Shown here: positions 8,137-16,770 of the stretch, in pieces
Layout of the letters: each line of letters starts with the position of its first letter
Position numbering within the stretch: the first letter of the stretch is position 1
DNA from: Alphaproteobacteria bacterium
Lineage (GTDB): Bacteria; Pseudomonadota; Alphaproteobacteria; UBA9219
Length of the DNA stretch: 53,995 nt
NCBI GenBank assembly: GCA_028691835.1
Contig: JAQUYN010000007.1
Span: forward strand, 1-53,995
Reading direction: 5' to 3'
Notes under the pieces: generated by a model
The model's input: the letters and a program-made list of their open reading frames with translations, nothing else
What the model was told of the DNA's origin: nothing
Databases searched by the model: none
Made by a program: the position numbers and the translations under genes

Positions 8137-8219
8137 CAAGTTGTTAGCATGATCTTTAGGAATCTGCGGTATTTAAGAGTTTGATTGCCTTATCCATCTG
8201 AAATTGTTAGATTTCAATC

Positions 8220-8879
8220 ATGCAAAAGCCCATTCGTCTTGCTCCGTCCATTCTTTCCGCCGACTTTGCCTGTTTGGGGCAAGAGGTTCGGGAGATTGAT
8301 GCCGCTGGTGCCGACTATATTCATATCGATGTGATGGACGGCCATTTTGTGCCCAACATCACGATTGGTCCCGCCGTCGTGAAGGCGCTGCGTCCGCACA
8401 GCACCAAAGTTTTCGATGTCCATTTGATGATTTCGCCCGTGGATCTGTTTATCGAAGGCTTTGCCAAAGCTGGGGCCGACATCATCACCGTTCACCCCGA
8501 GGCTGGCCCCCATCTTCATCGCACGCTTCAGCTTATCAAGGCTCAGGGTAAGAAAGCGGGTGTGGCTTTGAACCCCGCGACGCCGATTTCTGCCATCGAA
8601 AATGTTATCTCCGATGTGGATCTCGTGCTTGTGATGTCTGTCAATCCCGGTTTTGGTGGCCAATCCTTTATTGAGACTCAACTTGAGAAGATCAAGTCTT
8701 TGCGCAGTGTGATCAATGCGTTGGGTAAGGATATTGATCTAGAAGTTGATGGCGGCGTGAACGTTAAAACGGCCCCACGGATTATTGCTGCTGGTGCGGA
8801 TGTCCTCGTCGCAGGCACGGCTGGCTTTGCCGGAGGCTCTGCTCAGTATGCATCCAATTTGGCAGCCTTGCGCGGATAG
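8220..8879 (+). CDS. rpe: Ribulose-phosphate 3-epimerase
   Basis: A 219-aa TIM-barrel enzyme interconverting ribulose 5-phosphate and xylulose 5-phosphate (pentose phosphate pathway). Family motifs are all present: APSILSADF at the start, [18 protein letters not shown] (metal and catalytic Asp), [19 protein letters not shown] and LEVDGGVN. Length is normal. It is followed 12 nt later by the heparinase-like gene, so the two are probably co-transcribed. Confidence 0.96.
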   Translation: MQKPIRLAPSILSADFACLGQEVREIDAAGADYIHIDVMDGHFVPNITIGPAVVKALRPHSTKVFDVHLMISPVDLFIEGFAKAGADIITVHPEAGPHLHRTLQLIKAQGKKAGVALNPATPISAIENVISDVDLVLVMSVNPGFGGQSFIETQLEKIKSLRSVINALGKDIDLEVDGGVNVKTAPRIIAAGADVLVAGTAGFAGGSAQYASNLAALRG

Positions 8880-8891
8880 GGTGGCGGCCAC

Positions 8892-10514
8892 ATGGAAAGC
8901 CCCGCCAAACTCCTTCATCAAATTAAACGGCGCGTTCAGTCTGTCACGTACGGAAGTCCCATCTATCGAATGATGCTGGATCAAGGCCCCTTGCCGGAAC
9001 GGTTGCGTCTGTCCGTCCCCGACATATGGCCCGGCGATGCCAAACAAGGGCAAACCTTGATTGCCAGCCCGTTGGGTTTGTTTGATTTGGATGAGACGTT
9101 ACGTTCCGAGCATAAACGAAGGCTGCTGACTCATGATGGGTTGCGCGATCTGCGCGCCGTTGGAAGCGAGATGGCGCGTCGCAAATGTGTCTCGTTGATC
9201 CATGAATGGATTGAGGATCAAGAGCCGTGGGACGAAGATAGTTGGGCACCCGGCATTTTGGGGGCACGCTTGGCGAATTGGATCGCCTTTTATGATTTCT
9301 ATGGTTCTGCCGCCAGCCATGATTTTACGAAAAGCCTGATCCTGAATCTTGTTCGCCAGCTGCGCCACCTGCAATATACGTCGCAGGCCAATTTAATTGG
9401 GGTGGATGGGCTTTGGGCGATCAAGGGCCTTATTTATGGCGGGCTTTGCGTGACGGACGGAGAGAAGTCGTTGAGCCTCGCGCTTGATCTTTTGAAACGA
9501 CAGCTTGATGCCGAGATCCTTACGGATGGTGGCCATATTTCGCGTAATCCTCAACTTCATGCCGATTTGTTGCGCGTGCTAATTGATCTTCGCACAGCGT
9601 TGACGGCTGCGAAGCTCGAAGTGCCTCATGAGCTTTCTTTATCTATTGCGCGGATGATTCCTGTCCTTAAACTCTTTCGTCATGGTGATGGTGGGTTGGC
9701 TTTGTTTAATGGCGCACAGGAGGCTTCGGTCTTGCACCTTGATGCAACATTGACATTGTCACAGGTCAAGGGACGCATTTTGAAGCGATTGCCCCATATG
9801 GGTTATGAACGCATGACGGCAGGGCGAAGTCTTCTTTTGGTTGATGTTTCTGGCCCGCCCCCACGCGGTTATGATCAAGCCGCCCACGCTGGATTGATGA
9901 GTTTTGAGTTTAGTGTCGGTAAAGAGCGTATCTTGACGAATTGTGGGGCAGGTCTTGAGGGCGACCCTGCCTGGCATCTCGCTATGGCCTCGACGGCGGC
10001 GCATAATACGATGACCCTTAGTGATACAAATGCTTGCGAGCTATTGCCTGATGGTGGCATAGGCCACCGTCCGCGAGACGTTGTCACGCAGCGCTATGAA
10101 CAAGAAGGCGTGCAGTTTATTGAGGTTTTTCACGATGGTTATATGCCCAAGCACAAGGTCGGACTCCAGCGTATTTTAGGTCTCGCTGAAGAGGGGGACG
10201 AATTGCGTGGGCGCGAAGTTCTTGCTGCCCCAATCGGAAAAGATTTTACGGTCCGCTGGCACATTCATCCTGATGTGAGTGTAATGTTGGCCCATGGTGG
10301 AGCTTCGGCTTTGTTGCGCACTCTTTCTGGCGCGGGGTGGCGCTTGCGTGTTTATGGACCCTGTGGTGGAGACCTTGCCTTGGAAACAAGCGTTTATTGT
10401 GGCAAGGGGGTTCCTCGTCGTACCCTTCAGCTCAGAGTATCGGGCCGGACGATTGAGAATCCGATGTTCATCGAATGGACGTTAACGCGTGAGAAAACCA
10501 AGAAGGGCAAATGA
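8892..10514 (+). CDS. Heparinase II/III-like protein
   Basis: A 540-aa protein of the alphaproteobacterial heparinase II/III-like family. The N-terminal half is an alpha/alpha toroid-type helical domain (DSWAPGILGARLANWIAFYDFYG, then GVDGLWAIKGLIYGG). The C-terminal half is a beta-sandwich 'Hepar_II_III' domain with the diagnostic AHAGLMSFEFSVGKERILTN and AAHNTMTLSD segments. Members are thought to degrade or remodel acidic polysaccharide, but the substrate here is unknown and no signal peptide is apparent. Its place right after rpe is usual in this class. purH, which often follows, is absent; a pilin-like gene follows instead with a 4-nt overlap. Confidence 0.88.
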   Translation: MESPAKLLHQIKRRVQSVTYGSPIYRMMLDQGPLPERLRLSVPDIWPGDAKQGQTLIASPLGLFDLDETLRSEHKRRLLTHDGLRDLRAVGSEMARRKCVSLIHEWIEDQEPWDEDSWAPGILGARLANWIAFYDFYGSAASHDFTKSLILNLVRQLRHLQYTSQANLIGVDGLWAIKGLIYGGLCVTDGEKSLSLALDLLKRQLDAEILTDGGHISRNPQLHADLLRVLIDLRTALTAAKLEVPHELSLSIARMIPVLKLFRHGDGGLALFNGAQEASVLHLDATLTLSQVKGRILKRLPHMGYERMTAGRSLLLVDVSGPPPRGYDQAAHAGLMSFEFSVGKERILTNCGAGLEGDPAWHLAMASTAAHNTMTLSDTNACELLPDGGIGHRPRDVVTQRYEQEGVQFIEVFHDGYMPKHKVGLQRILGLAEEGDELRGREVLAAPIGKDFTVRWHIHPDVSVMLAHGGASALLRTLSGAGWRLRVYGPCGGDLALETSVYCGKGVPRRTLQLRVSGRTIENPMFIEWTLTREKTKKGK

Positions 10515-11191
10515 AAATGATCAAGCATAATGTGCTCTGTCAGACTGTGACAAAAAAGGGCTCTCACAAAGGCATTACTCTTATTGAACTTGCCATCGTT
10601 CTTGGCGTGATGGGACTTGTGGGCGCTTCGATCTGGGCGACGGCCAGTTCCGTGCGTTCCCGTCAATCCATTCAAGATTCGGTTCAGCTTGTCTCTGAAA
10701 TTGCGGCAAATGTGCGTGGCGTCTATACGGGATTTTCCGGCGGGGCCGTGCCGGATCTTCAAACTCAGATTGATCGCGGTTTTTATCCCTTGTCGATTGT
10801 GAATGAGGATAAGACGGATACCCTCAATGCTTGGGGTGGCACTGTGCATTTGACGTTCCCCGGTTCAGGCCCCATGAACGGCTTTTCGATTGAGTTTAGC
10901 TTGCCGAATGGGTTGTCGAGTGTTGCTCGCCGCGAAGCTTGTTTGGGGATGATTACGCGGATGCAGGGCTCATCAACAATCAATCCGGCGACAGGAAGCG
11001 CATGGACAACTTCAGGTTCTCTGCCCTCCGGCGGGGTCCCTTCGTTGGATCTAACGCAAGGCTCAGGGCCATCCTTAGTGTTTGTCAATACGGGGTCATG
11101 GGTCAATGTCACCGGGACATCTGCGGGGTCTTTGTTTGGGCCCAGCGGATCAAATGATTGTAATGGTTTTGCCTATTATTATCGACTTTAA
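10511..11191 (+). CDS. Type IV prepilin-like protein
   Basis: A 226-aa protein with a class III (prepilin) signal: a basic leader ending KKGSHKG, then ITLIELAIVLGVMGLVG. Cleavage after Gly21 would leave Ile at +1 and Glu at +5, followed by a hydrophobic helix of about 22 residues. The globular part has a Cys near 137 and another at 219, the spacing of the C-terminal disulfide loop of type IVb/PilS-like pilins. The start ATG overlaps the heparinase stop (ATGA), so the two are translationally coupled. No prepilin peptidase, ATPase or secretin gene is in the window. Confidence 0.8.
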   Translation: MKMIKHNVLCQTVTKKGSHKGITLIELAIVLGVMGLVGASIWATASSVRSRQSIQDSVQLVSEIAANVRGVYTGFSGGAVPDLQTQIDRGFYPLSIVNEDKTDTLNAWGGTVHLTFPGSGPMNGFSIEFSLPNGLSSVARREACLGMITRMQGSSTINPATGSAWTTSGSLPSGGVPSLDLTQGSGPSLVFVNTGSWVNVTGTSAGSLFGPSGSNDCNGFAYYYRL

Positions 11192-11214
11192 CAGTGTGCA
11201 GCGCTTTCAATACG

Positions 11215-12183
11215 TCAGTTTATAGACGGATTGGTATTATGTGTCATATCAGCGGACCTAAGAACGGACTCATTGAAAGGGCCGCTCTCAATCACTTGCT
11301 CTGCGCCGCGATCCTTTTGCGCGTTGGTCAGCTTCTCTTCCATTCGCTCATAGTGGCGAAGATAACGGTCCGTGATGAGTTCTGTACGGAAGATAATGCA
11401 AACATCCGTTGTGTTGAACTGATGATCAATATAGGCGCCATCGCCAATGACACAGCCCACGCGTAGATAACCTTTAATCAGCGGGGGGAGGCTGTTTTGT
11501 CCGGCCTTGGGATCAAGTTTGATGTTGTTAAAGCTGAGATCGTCAAAGGCGTGATCAGGATCGAAGGCATTCTTGGGCAAGATATTCATATCCACGTAAA
11601 CGTCGGGCAGAGCGCGTGCGCGGAGTTCTTCCGGCGCAAGGTGATAGTGATACAGATAGGAAAGAGGAACCGCATGTTCTTGAGGATCCGTTCCGTGCAT
11701 ACTGGCGCAGCCAAACATCAGCTTGATGTCGTGGCGGAACATATAGGCGGCAAGGCCTTTCCATAAAATGCTCATGACGGTGCCCGTGCGGTAATTCTTA
11801 TGGATGCACGAACGACCAAGCTCAAGGATCTCGCCGGGATAGTTGATGAGCGGCGTAATGTCAAACTCGCTGGCAGAATAATAGCCGCCATTTTTAGCGG
11901 CAGCTTCGCGGCGGATCAGTCGATAGGTGCCGATGACTTTGTTCATGCCCTCGCGGGCGTTGTCCAGAACCAAAAGATGTTCGCAGCAGTCATCCATTGA
12001 GTCAAAATCACGTTTGCTGGCCGCAACTTCGGGGGAGGCGGTTGCTCCCATTTCTTCATAGAAGATTTGGTAACGGAGGGCTTGTGCGGCTCTAACTTCT
12101 TCGGGCGTTTTTGCAAGTCTGACTTGCAACGAGCCTGCGATTAAATCCTGCTCAAGCAGGGCAAGAACGGATGGCGTGATCAT
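11215..12183 (-). CDS. OlsB-like N-acyltransferase (ornithine lipid synthesis family)
   Basis: A 322-aa GNAT-fold acyltransferase of the hemolysin/OlsB family. These enzymes use acyl-ACP to N-acylate ornithine or similar amines in aminolipid synthesis. Diagnostic segments are 'RAAQALRYQIFYEEMGA', 'VIGTYRLIRREAA', 'ILELGRSCIHKNYRTG' and 'MFGCASMHGTDPQEHA'. ATG 12183 was chosen because AGAGG lies 5 nt upstream; the in-frame TTG 12204 has none. No OlsA-type O-acyltransferase is adjacent, so the product may be lyso-ornithine lipid or another acyl amide. It converges with the pilin gene. Confidence 0.82.
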   Translation of the reverse strand: MITPSVLALLEQDLIAGSLQVRLAKTPEEVRAAQALRYQIFYEEMGATASPEVAASKRDFDSMDDCCEHLLVLDNAREGMNKVIGTYRLIRREAAAKNGGYYSASEFDITPLINYPGEILELGRSCIHKNYRTGTVMSILWKGLAAYMFRHDIKLMFGCASMHGTDPQEHAVPLSYLYHYHLAPEELRARALPDVYVDMNILPKNAFDPDHAFDDLSFNNIKLDPKAGQNSLPPLIKGYLRVGCVIGDGAYIDHQFNTTDVCIIFRTELITDRYLRHYERMEEKLTNAQKDRGAEQVIESGPFNESVLRSADMTHNTNPSIN

Positions 12184-12319
12184 AATAACCTCTGTCCGTG
12201 GCAAGTCATTCTGATGTGACTTTGTTGAAGGGAAGGTGCCGGCAGGTCACTAGGCATTCTTTCTTGTTAGTGGGACGCTATCATAATTTTTTATGTGGTG
12301 CAAATTGGATTCAAAACAA

Positions 12320-12360
12320 AAGATAGGACGTGTTTTACAGGAAAACCGTCCTATCTTTTT
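12320..12360. terminator. Bidirectional terminator downstream of the MucR-type gene
   Basis: An 11-bp perfect inverted repeat, AAGATAGGACG (12320-12330) and CGTCCTATCTT (12347-12357), has T's on the right and A's on the left. It terminates the minus-strand MucR-type gene and could block plus-strand read-through. Confidence 0.8.
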
Positions 12361-12376
12361 ATCGTGTCGTCAATAA

Positions 12377-12835
12377 TTAAGCGGCCTTACGGCCTGTCGT
12401 GCGTCGTGATGTGCCAAGGCCAATTTGTTTGGCCAGTTTGCTGCGTTGCTTGGCATAGTTCGGTGCAACCATGGGATAGTCGGCGGGTAGGCCCCAACGT
12501 TCCCGATATTGATCGGGAGTCATGTTGTAGGCTGTCTTTAAATGGCGCTTCAGCATCTTTAGTTTTTTGCCGTCTTCCAGACAAACGATAAACTCAGGTG
12601 TTACAGATTTACGGACAGGAACGGCAGGATCTGGTCGCTCTTCAGGGGTCGCCAAACCCCCAGCGCCAAGATGAGACAGGCTTTGATAGATTGTGTCCAT
12701 CAAAGAAGGCAAGTCGCCGGGACTTATGACATTATTGCCGACATAAGAAGAAATAATTTGTGTTGCTAAGGCCAGAAGGCGTTCATTGCTTGTCGTATCG
12801 CAGACGCTCTTTTCTGACGTATGTTTGTCGGGCAT
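12377..12835 (-). CDS. MucR/Ros-family transcriptional regulator
   Basis: A 152-aa regulator of the alphaproteobacterial Ros/MucR family, global regulators that bind AT-rich promoter DNA. The family core is clear: TPEFIVCLEDGKKLKMLKRH, then LKTAYNMTPDQYRERWGLP and DYPMVAPNYAKQRSKLAKQ. In Ros the zinc site is Cys-x2-Cys...His...His; here the second Cys position is Asp (CLED), a change known in several homologues that bind zinc differently or not at all. ATG 12835 is chosen because AGGAG lies 7 nt upstream; the longer frame has an unconserved start. No neighbouring target gene is evident. Confidence 0.9.
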   Translation of the reverse strand: MPDKHTSEKSVCDTTSNERLLALATQIISSYVGNNVISPGDLPSLMDTIYQSLSHLGAGGLATPEERPDPAVPVRKSVTPEFIVCLEDGKKLKMLKRHLKTAYNMTPDQYRERWGLPADYPMVAPNYAKQRSKLAKQIGLGTSRRTTGRKAA

Positions 12836-13000
12836 TCGTGAACTCCTGAAAGTATGTTGGGCGTCAATGAATAGAAAAAATTGACGACTGATCAAACAGA
12901 TATGCGTTATTTGTATCTTTCCTGTCAAGTCATCAATAATAAATATTTACTCAATTGAAGATGTGAGGGCATTAATCATAATATTGAGAACAAGGCTATT

Positions 13001-13681
13001 TTAGACTTCAATAAGAACGCCTTCTTTCAACTCACAGATGCGGTCCATGCGTTGGGCAAGGTCGTGGTTGTGGGTGGCCATCAGTAAGCCTAGCTCTTGG
13101 TTGTTGGCGACATGATGTAAAACTTCAAAGACATGGCCCGCTGTGTGCGGATCAAGGTTGCCCGTGGGTTCATCTGCGATTAGCAAAGCAGGGCGATTGG
13201 CAAGGGCGCGTGCTATCGCGATGCGTTGTTGTTCGCCGCCCGACAATTGTGAGGGCCGATGACTGGCGCGGGGAAGAAGGTTGATCAGATCCAAAAGTTC
13301 ATCAGCGCGTTGACCCGCTTTTTCTTTTGTTACGCCTGCGATCATTTGCGGCAAGATGATATTTTCTCGCGCTGAAAATTCAGGCAGCAGATGGTGAAAT
13401 TGGTACACAAAACCAATAGAACTAAGGCGTAGCGCCGTGCGTCCCGTATCGTTCAAATCACTTGCTGGTTGGCCTGCGATTTGAATTTCGCCGCTGTCGG
13501 GTTTTTCAAGAAGACCCGCAATGTGCAGCAAGGTTGATTTTCCTGCGCCGGATGGGCCTATCAGTGCCACTTTTTCGCGAGCATGTACGGTTAGTTCGCA
13601 CCCTTTTAGCACATCAAGCTTGTTTTCGGCTTGAATAAACGTGCGGCAAATGGCGCTGAGTTGAAGAACGGGATTACTCAT
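13001..13681 (-). CDS. lolD: Lipoprotein-releasing system ATP-binding protein LolD
   Basis: A 226-aa ABC ATPase powering release of outer-membrane lipoproteins from the inner membrane. Walker [10 protein letters not shown] is near residue 44. The Q-loop region contains '[17 protein letters not shown]', which is characteristic of LolD. The signature LSGGEQQR, Walker [13 protein letters not shown] and the H-loop MATHNHD are all present. The frame is open upstream, but ATG 13681 (MSNPVLQL) is the family start and overlaps the lolC end by 8 nt. Co-transcribed with lolC. Confidence 0.94.
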   Translation of the reverse strand: MSNPVLQLSAICRTFIQAENKLDVLKGCELTVHAREKVALIGPSGAGKSTLLHIAGLLEKPDSGEIQIAGQPASDLNDTGRTALRLSSIGFVYQFHHLLPEFSARENIILPQMIAGVTKEKAGQRADELLDLINLLPRASHRPSQLSGGEQQRIAIARALANRPALLIADEPTGNLDPHTAGHVFEVLHHVANNQELGLLMATHNHDLAQRMDRICELKEGVLIEV

Positions 13682-14927
13682 AACGCAAGGCCTCCACGGG
13701 GTCGAGCTTGGCCGCGCGCCAAGAGGGATACAGGGTCGCCAAAAAGGAAAGCGCAAGAGCCATCACGACGACTTGAATGACTTCATTCCAATCAAGAATA
13801 GCGGGAAGATGCGACAGAAAATAGATTTCCGCCGAAAACAAGTCCGTGCCTGTCAGGCTTTGAATGCCTTGACGGATATGTTCGATATTTTTGGCAAAGG
13901 TCACGCCAAGGATCAATCCAAATGTTGTGCCCAAAACGCCGACGCTGGCCCCCGCAAGAAAGAAGATGCGCATAACCATCCCACGTGTCGCGCCCATCGT
14001 GCGCAAGATGGCGATGTCGTGGCCCTTATCTTTGACGAGCATGATAAGACCTGAAATGATGTTAAACGCAGCGACGAGAATGATAAGTGTCAGGATCAAA
14101 AACATTACGTTTTTTTCAACTTGCAGTGCCGTGAAAAAGCTGGAGTTGCTTTGCTGCCAATCCAGAAGCCGTGTGTTGGTTTGACCCAACGCTTCCATGA
14201 CAGCCATCTTGGTATCGTCGAAACGATGAGGCTGCGTGATATAAATTTCAAGAGCAGAGACGCCGCCGAACGTGCGGAAAAATGTTTTGGCGCTCTCAAG
14301 GGGCATAAACACAAAACCATTATCGTATTCATACATGCCCACGTCAAAAATGGCAGCAATCGGATAGGTTTTCATGCGTGGCGCCGATCCAAAGACTGTG
14401 GCTTTGGTCGTGGGAGAAATAAGGGTAAGGCTGTCACCAGCATGCAGACCAAGGCGCATCGCCATGCGCTTGCCAATCGCGATTTTGTCGTCATGGAAAT
14501 CGCTGAGAGCGCCTTCGACAATATGATTTGCGATAATGGCGCGTTTTTGGAAAAGATCCGGCTGCACACCGCGCACCATTGCGCCAGACGCGCTTCCGTT
14601 GCTTGTGATAAGCGTTTGACCTTCAACAGAGGGCGAGACTTCAAGCACGCCGGGAACGGCCCTAATCTTGGCCACAAGCGGTTCGTAATCGGTCAAAGGA
14701 AAGCCATCTTGGCTATACACATTCAGGTGGCCGTTCAGGCCAAGCACGCGATCAAACAATTCGGCGCGAAATCCATTCATGACAGACATGACGATAATCA
14801 GCGTGGCCACACCAAGACCGATGCCCAAAAGCGAAAACCAACTGATAACCGAGATAAAGCCTTCCTGTCTGCGCGCACGCAGATAGCGAAGGGCAACCAT
14901 GGTTTCAAAGGGGGAGAAGAGGGACAT
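13674..14927 (-). CDS. lolC: Lipoprotein-releasing system permease LolC/LolE
   Basis: A 417-aa inner-membrane permease of the lipoprotein-releasing ABC complex. One membrane helix lies near residues 28-48 (ISWFSLLGIGLGVATLIIVMSVMNGF, the family hallmark), followed by a large periplasmic domain and three C-terminal helices containing 'GHDIAILRTMGATRGMVMRI'. It is the single merged LolC/E type usual in alphaproteobacteria. The ATG at 14925-14927 lies directly next to a heptamer-repeat hairpin, and no Shine-Dalgarno sequence is visible in the 20 nt upstream. Confidence 0.93.
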   Translation of the reverse strand: MSLFSPFETMVALRYLRARRQEGFISVISWFSLLGIGLGVATLIIVMSVMNGFRAELFDRVLGLNGHLNVYSQDGFPLTDYEPLVAKIRAVPGVLEVSPSVEGQTLITSNGSASGAMVRGVQPDLFQKRAIIANHIVEGALSDFHDDKIAIGKRMAMRLGLHAGDSLTLISPTTKATVFGSAPRMKTYPIAAIFDVGMYEYDNGFVFMPLESAKTFFRTFGGVSALEIYITQPHRFDDTKMAVMEALGQTNTRLLDWQQSNSSFFTALQVEKNVMFLILTLIILVAAFNIISGLIMLVKDKGHDIAILRTMGATRGMVMRIFFLAGASVGVLGTTFGLILGVTFAKNIEHIRQGIQSLTGTDLFSAEIYFLSHLPAILDWNEVIQVVVMALALSFLATLYPSWRAAKLDPVEALRYE

Positions 14928-14928
14928 G

Positions 14929-15008
14929 ACAGGGTTCAGGGGCTAGGGTTCAGGGTTCAGGGAAGAAGAAAAAGGAGTCTTCCTGACCCCTGAATCCTGA
15001 ACCCTGAC
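14929..15008. repeat. GGGTTCA heptamer repeats forming a long hairpin between lolC and proS
   Basis: The left arm, 14930-14964, holds several copies of the 7-mer GGGTTCA. The right arm, 14980-15007, holds the complementary TGAACCC/TGAATCC units. Together they can form an imperfect stem of roughly 25-28 bp around a purine-rich loop (AAGAAGAAAAAGGAG). The hairpin fills the gap between the proS end and the lolC start and may act as a terminator or processing site. Confidence 0.7.
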
Positions 15009-15015
15009 CTCTCTC

Positions 15016-16545
15016 TTAATACGCTCTTGCAAAAATGACTTCCTGTGTGGCGGGTTGCCCCGTCAAAACGCAGGTGCCTGTCTGTCCGTCTTGATCGAAC
15101 GGAATGCAACGCACGGTTACGCCAAGAATGTCAAGTTTGACAAGCGAGGATTCATCGCCGCACCATTTGGCGCGAACAAAGCCTTGGCCGCTTGTAAAGC
15201 CGCTGTCGGCATCGTCTTTGCTGAAATAGGCTTCAAATGCAGCCCAGTCTTTGATGTCGCGCCGTGTGCGCTCTTCACGGAAACGCAAAGCGGCATCATA
15301 CAGTGATTGTTGAATGTCGGCTAGGACGGCACCTGCATTTCCGACAAAGGTTGAGCGATCTTCAAAGCTTTTGCCGGCTTCCAATTTATCGCGCCGCGTG
15401 ACACAGACTTTGTTGCCAGCAAGGTCTTTGGCTCCGATTTCAAGAAGAAGCGGCGCGCCGCGTTTGATCCAATCCCAGCGTTTATCGCTTCCAGAAATGT
15501 CGCGTGTGTCAATCTTGATGCGCAACGGATTGCCATCGAGCGTTTCGCATAGCAAGTCAGCTTTAATCTGTTCGCAATAGCTCATAATCTCGTCCTTTGG
15601 GGAGTCTTCGCGCAGAACGGGCATGATAACAATTTGATAGGGTGCAATGCGTGGTGGGACCTTCATGCCGTTATCGTCGCCATGTGTCATCACAAGCGCC
15701 CCCAGAAGGCGCGTTGAAACGCCCCACGATGTTGTGTGCACATATTCCAAGCTGCCATCGCGGCTTTGATATTGAATATTGCAAGATTTAGCAAAGCTGT
15801 GGCCCAGATAATGCGAGGTCCCAGCTTGCAAGGCGCGACCATCTTGCATCATCGCTTCAATGCACAGCGTGTTGACAGCGCCGGGGAAACGTTCGGCGGC
15901 AATTTTTTCGCCCTTGATAACGGGAACGGCCAGATATTCTTCGCTGAACGCAGCATAAATATCAAGCATTTGCTTGGTTTCATTCATAGCATCATCAAAC
16001 GTTTCGTGCGCCGTGTGGCCTTCCTGCCAAAGGAATTCCGCCGTGCGAAGCAGAATGCGCGGACGCATTTCCCAGCGTGACACGTTTGCCCATTGATTGA
16101 GAAGCAAAGGCAAATCGCGATAGGACTGAATCCATTTGCTCATGGATTCACCGATGATTGTTTCCGATGTTGGGCGGATGACCAGCGGCTCTTCAAGTTC
16201 GCCATCGGGGACAAGCTTGCCTTCCGCATTTTTTGTCAAGCGGTGATGTGTGACAACGGCCATTTCCTTGGCAAAGCCTTCGACATGTTCGGCCTCACGC
16301 TGGAAATAGCTCAGCGGAATGAAAATCGGGAAATAATAGTTTTCGTGTCCTGTATCCTTAAAGCGGCGATCCAAATCATGATGCATTTGTTCCCAAACGC
16401 CGTAACCCCATGCTTTGAGGATTTGACAGCCACGTACGCCGGAAAGTTCGGCAAAGTCAGAGGCGCGCACGATCTTTTGATACCACTCGTTATAGTTTTC
16501 GGCTCGGGTGGGGGATATGGCTGTTTTCTGTGCTTTGGTGTTCAT
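15016..16545 (-). CDS. proS: Prolyl-tRNA synthetase, archaeal/eukaryotic type
   Basis: A 509-aa class II aminoacyl-tRNA synthetase charging tRNA-Pro. The sequence is of the archaeal/eukaryotic (and Mycoplasma-like) type. It starts with ENYNEWYQKIVRASDFAEL and has motif 2 RWEMRPRILLRTAEFLWQEG followed by HTAH. There is a long C-terminal zinc-binding-like domain with FVRAKWCGDE and TCVLTGQPA, and the protein ends in Tyr (ARAY), as this type does. The bacterial editing insertion is absent. Most alphaproteobacteria use the shorter bacterial type (about 440 aa), so this copy suggests an old transfer or lineage replacement. Confidence 0.93.
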   Translation of the reverse strand: MNTKAQKTAISPTRAENYNEWYQKIVRASDFAELSGVRGCQILKAWGYGVWEQMHHDLDRRFKDTGHENYYFPIFIPLSYFQREAEHVEGFAKEMAVVTHHRLTKNAEGKLVPDGELEEPLVIRPTSETIIGESMSKWIQSYRDLPLLLNQWANVSRWEMRPRILLRTAEFLWQEGHTAHETFDDAMNETKQMLDIYAAFSEEYLAVPVIKGEKIAAERFPGAVNTLCIEAMMQDGRALQAGTSHYLGHSFAKSCNIQYQSRDGSLEYVHTTSWGVSTRLLGALVMTHGDDNGMKVPPRIAPYQIVIMPVLREDSPKDEIMSYCEQIKADLLCETLDGNPLRIKIDTRDISGSDKRWDWIKRGAPLLLEIGAKDLAGNKVCVTRRDKLEAGKSFEDRSTFVGNAGAVLADIQQSLYDAALRFREERTRRDIKDWAAFEAYFSKDDADSGFTSGQGFVRAKWCGDESSLVKLDILGVTVRCIPFDQDGQTGTCVLTGQPATQEVIFARAY

Positions 16546-16613
16546 GGTTTGCTTTGCTTGGTTGCGGGTTGTTGCGGCGCTTGGTTTTTGGACCCACCGA
16601 AAACCACCAACAC

Positions 16614-16673
16614 CGTCATTCCGGATCTGCGCTCTTATATCCCACGCGACAAAAGAGCTTGTCCGGAATGACG
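16614..16673. repeat. REP-like palindrome (GTCATTCCGGA family), 60 bp
   Basis: Perfect 12-bp terminal inverted repeats, CGTCATTCCGGA (16614-16625) and TCCGGAATGACG (16662-16673), enclose a smaller inverted repeat GCTCTT/AAGAGC. It lies in the gap between proS and the secreted-protein gene. The ends match those of the larger element at 17204-17345. Nothing else is visible in the surrounding gap. Confidence 0.75.
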
Positions 16674-16770
16674 GCTATTTAATGTTTTATAGCAGGCAAA
16701 AAGAAACAGCGCGTCATGCACGATGATAGAAGGTTTCTGGCCCAAAGAGCAAGGGGGAAGCGTAAGAAAA

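Noticed and set aside
14121-14993. 290-codon plus-strand frame
   Set aside because: Antisense to the well-conserved lolC; composition is that of a reverse reading, with no domain.
14929-15008. GGGTTCA heptamers considered as a telomere-like or CRISPR-like array
   Set aside because: Only a few units, arranged as one hairpin with no spacers; a terminator or palindromic repeat explains it better.
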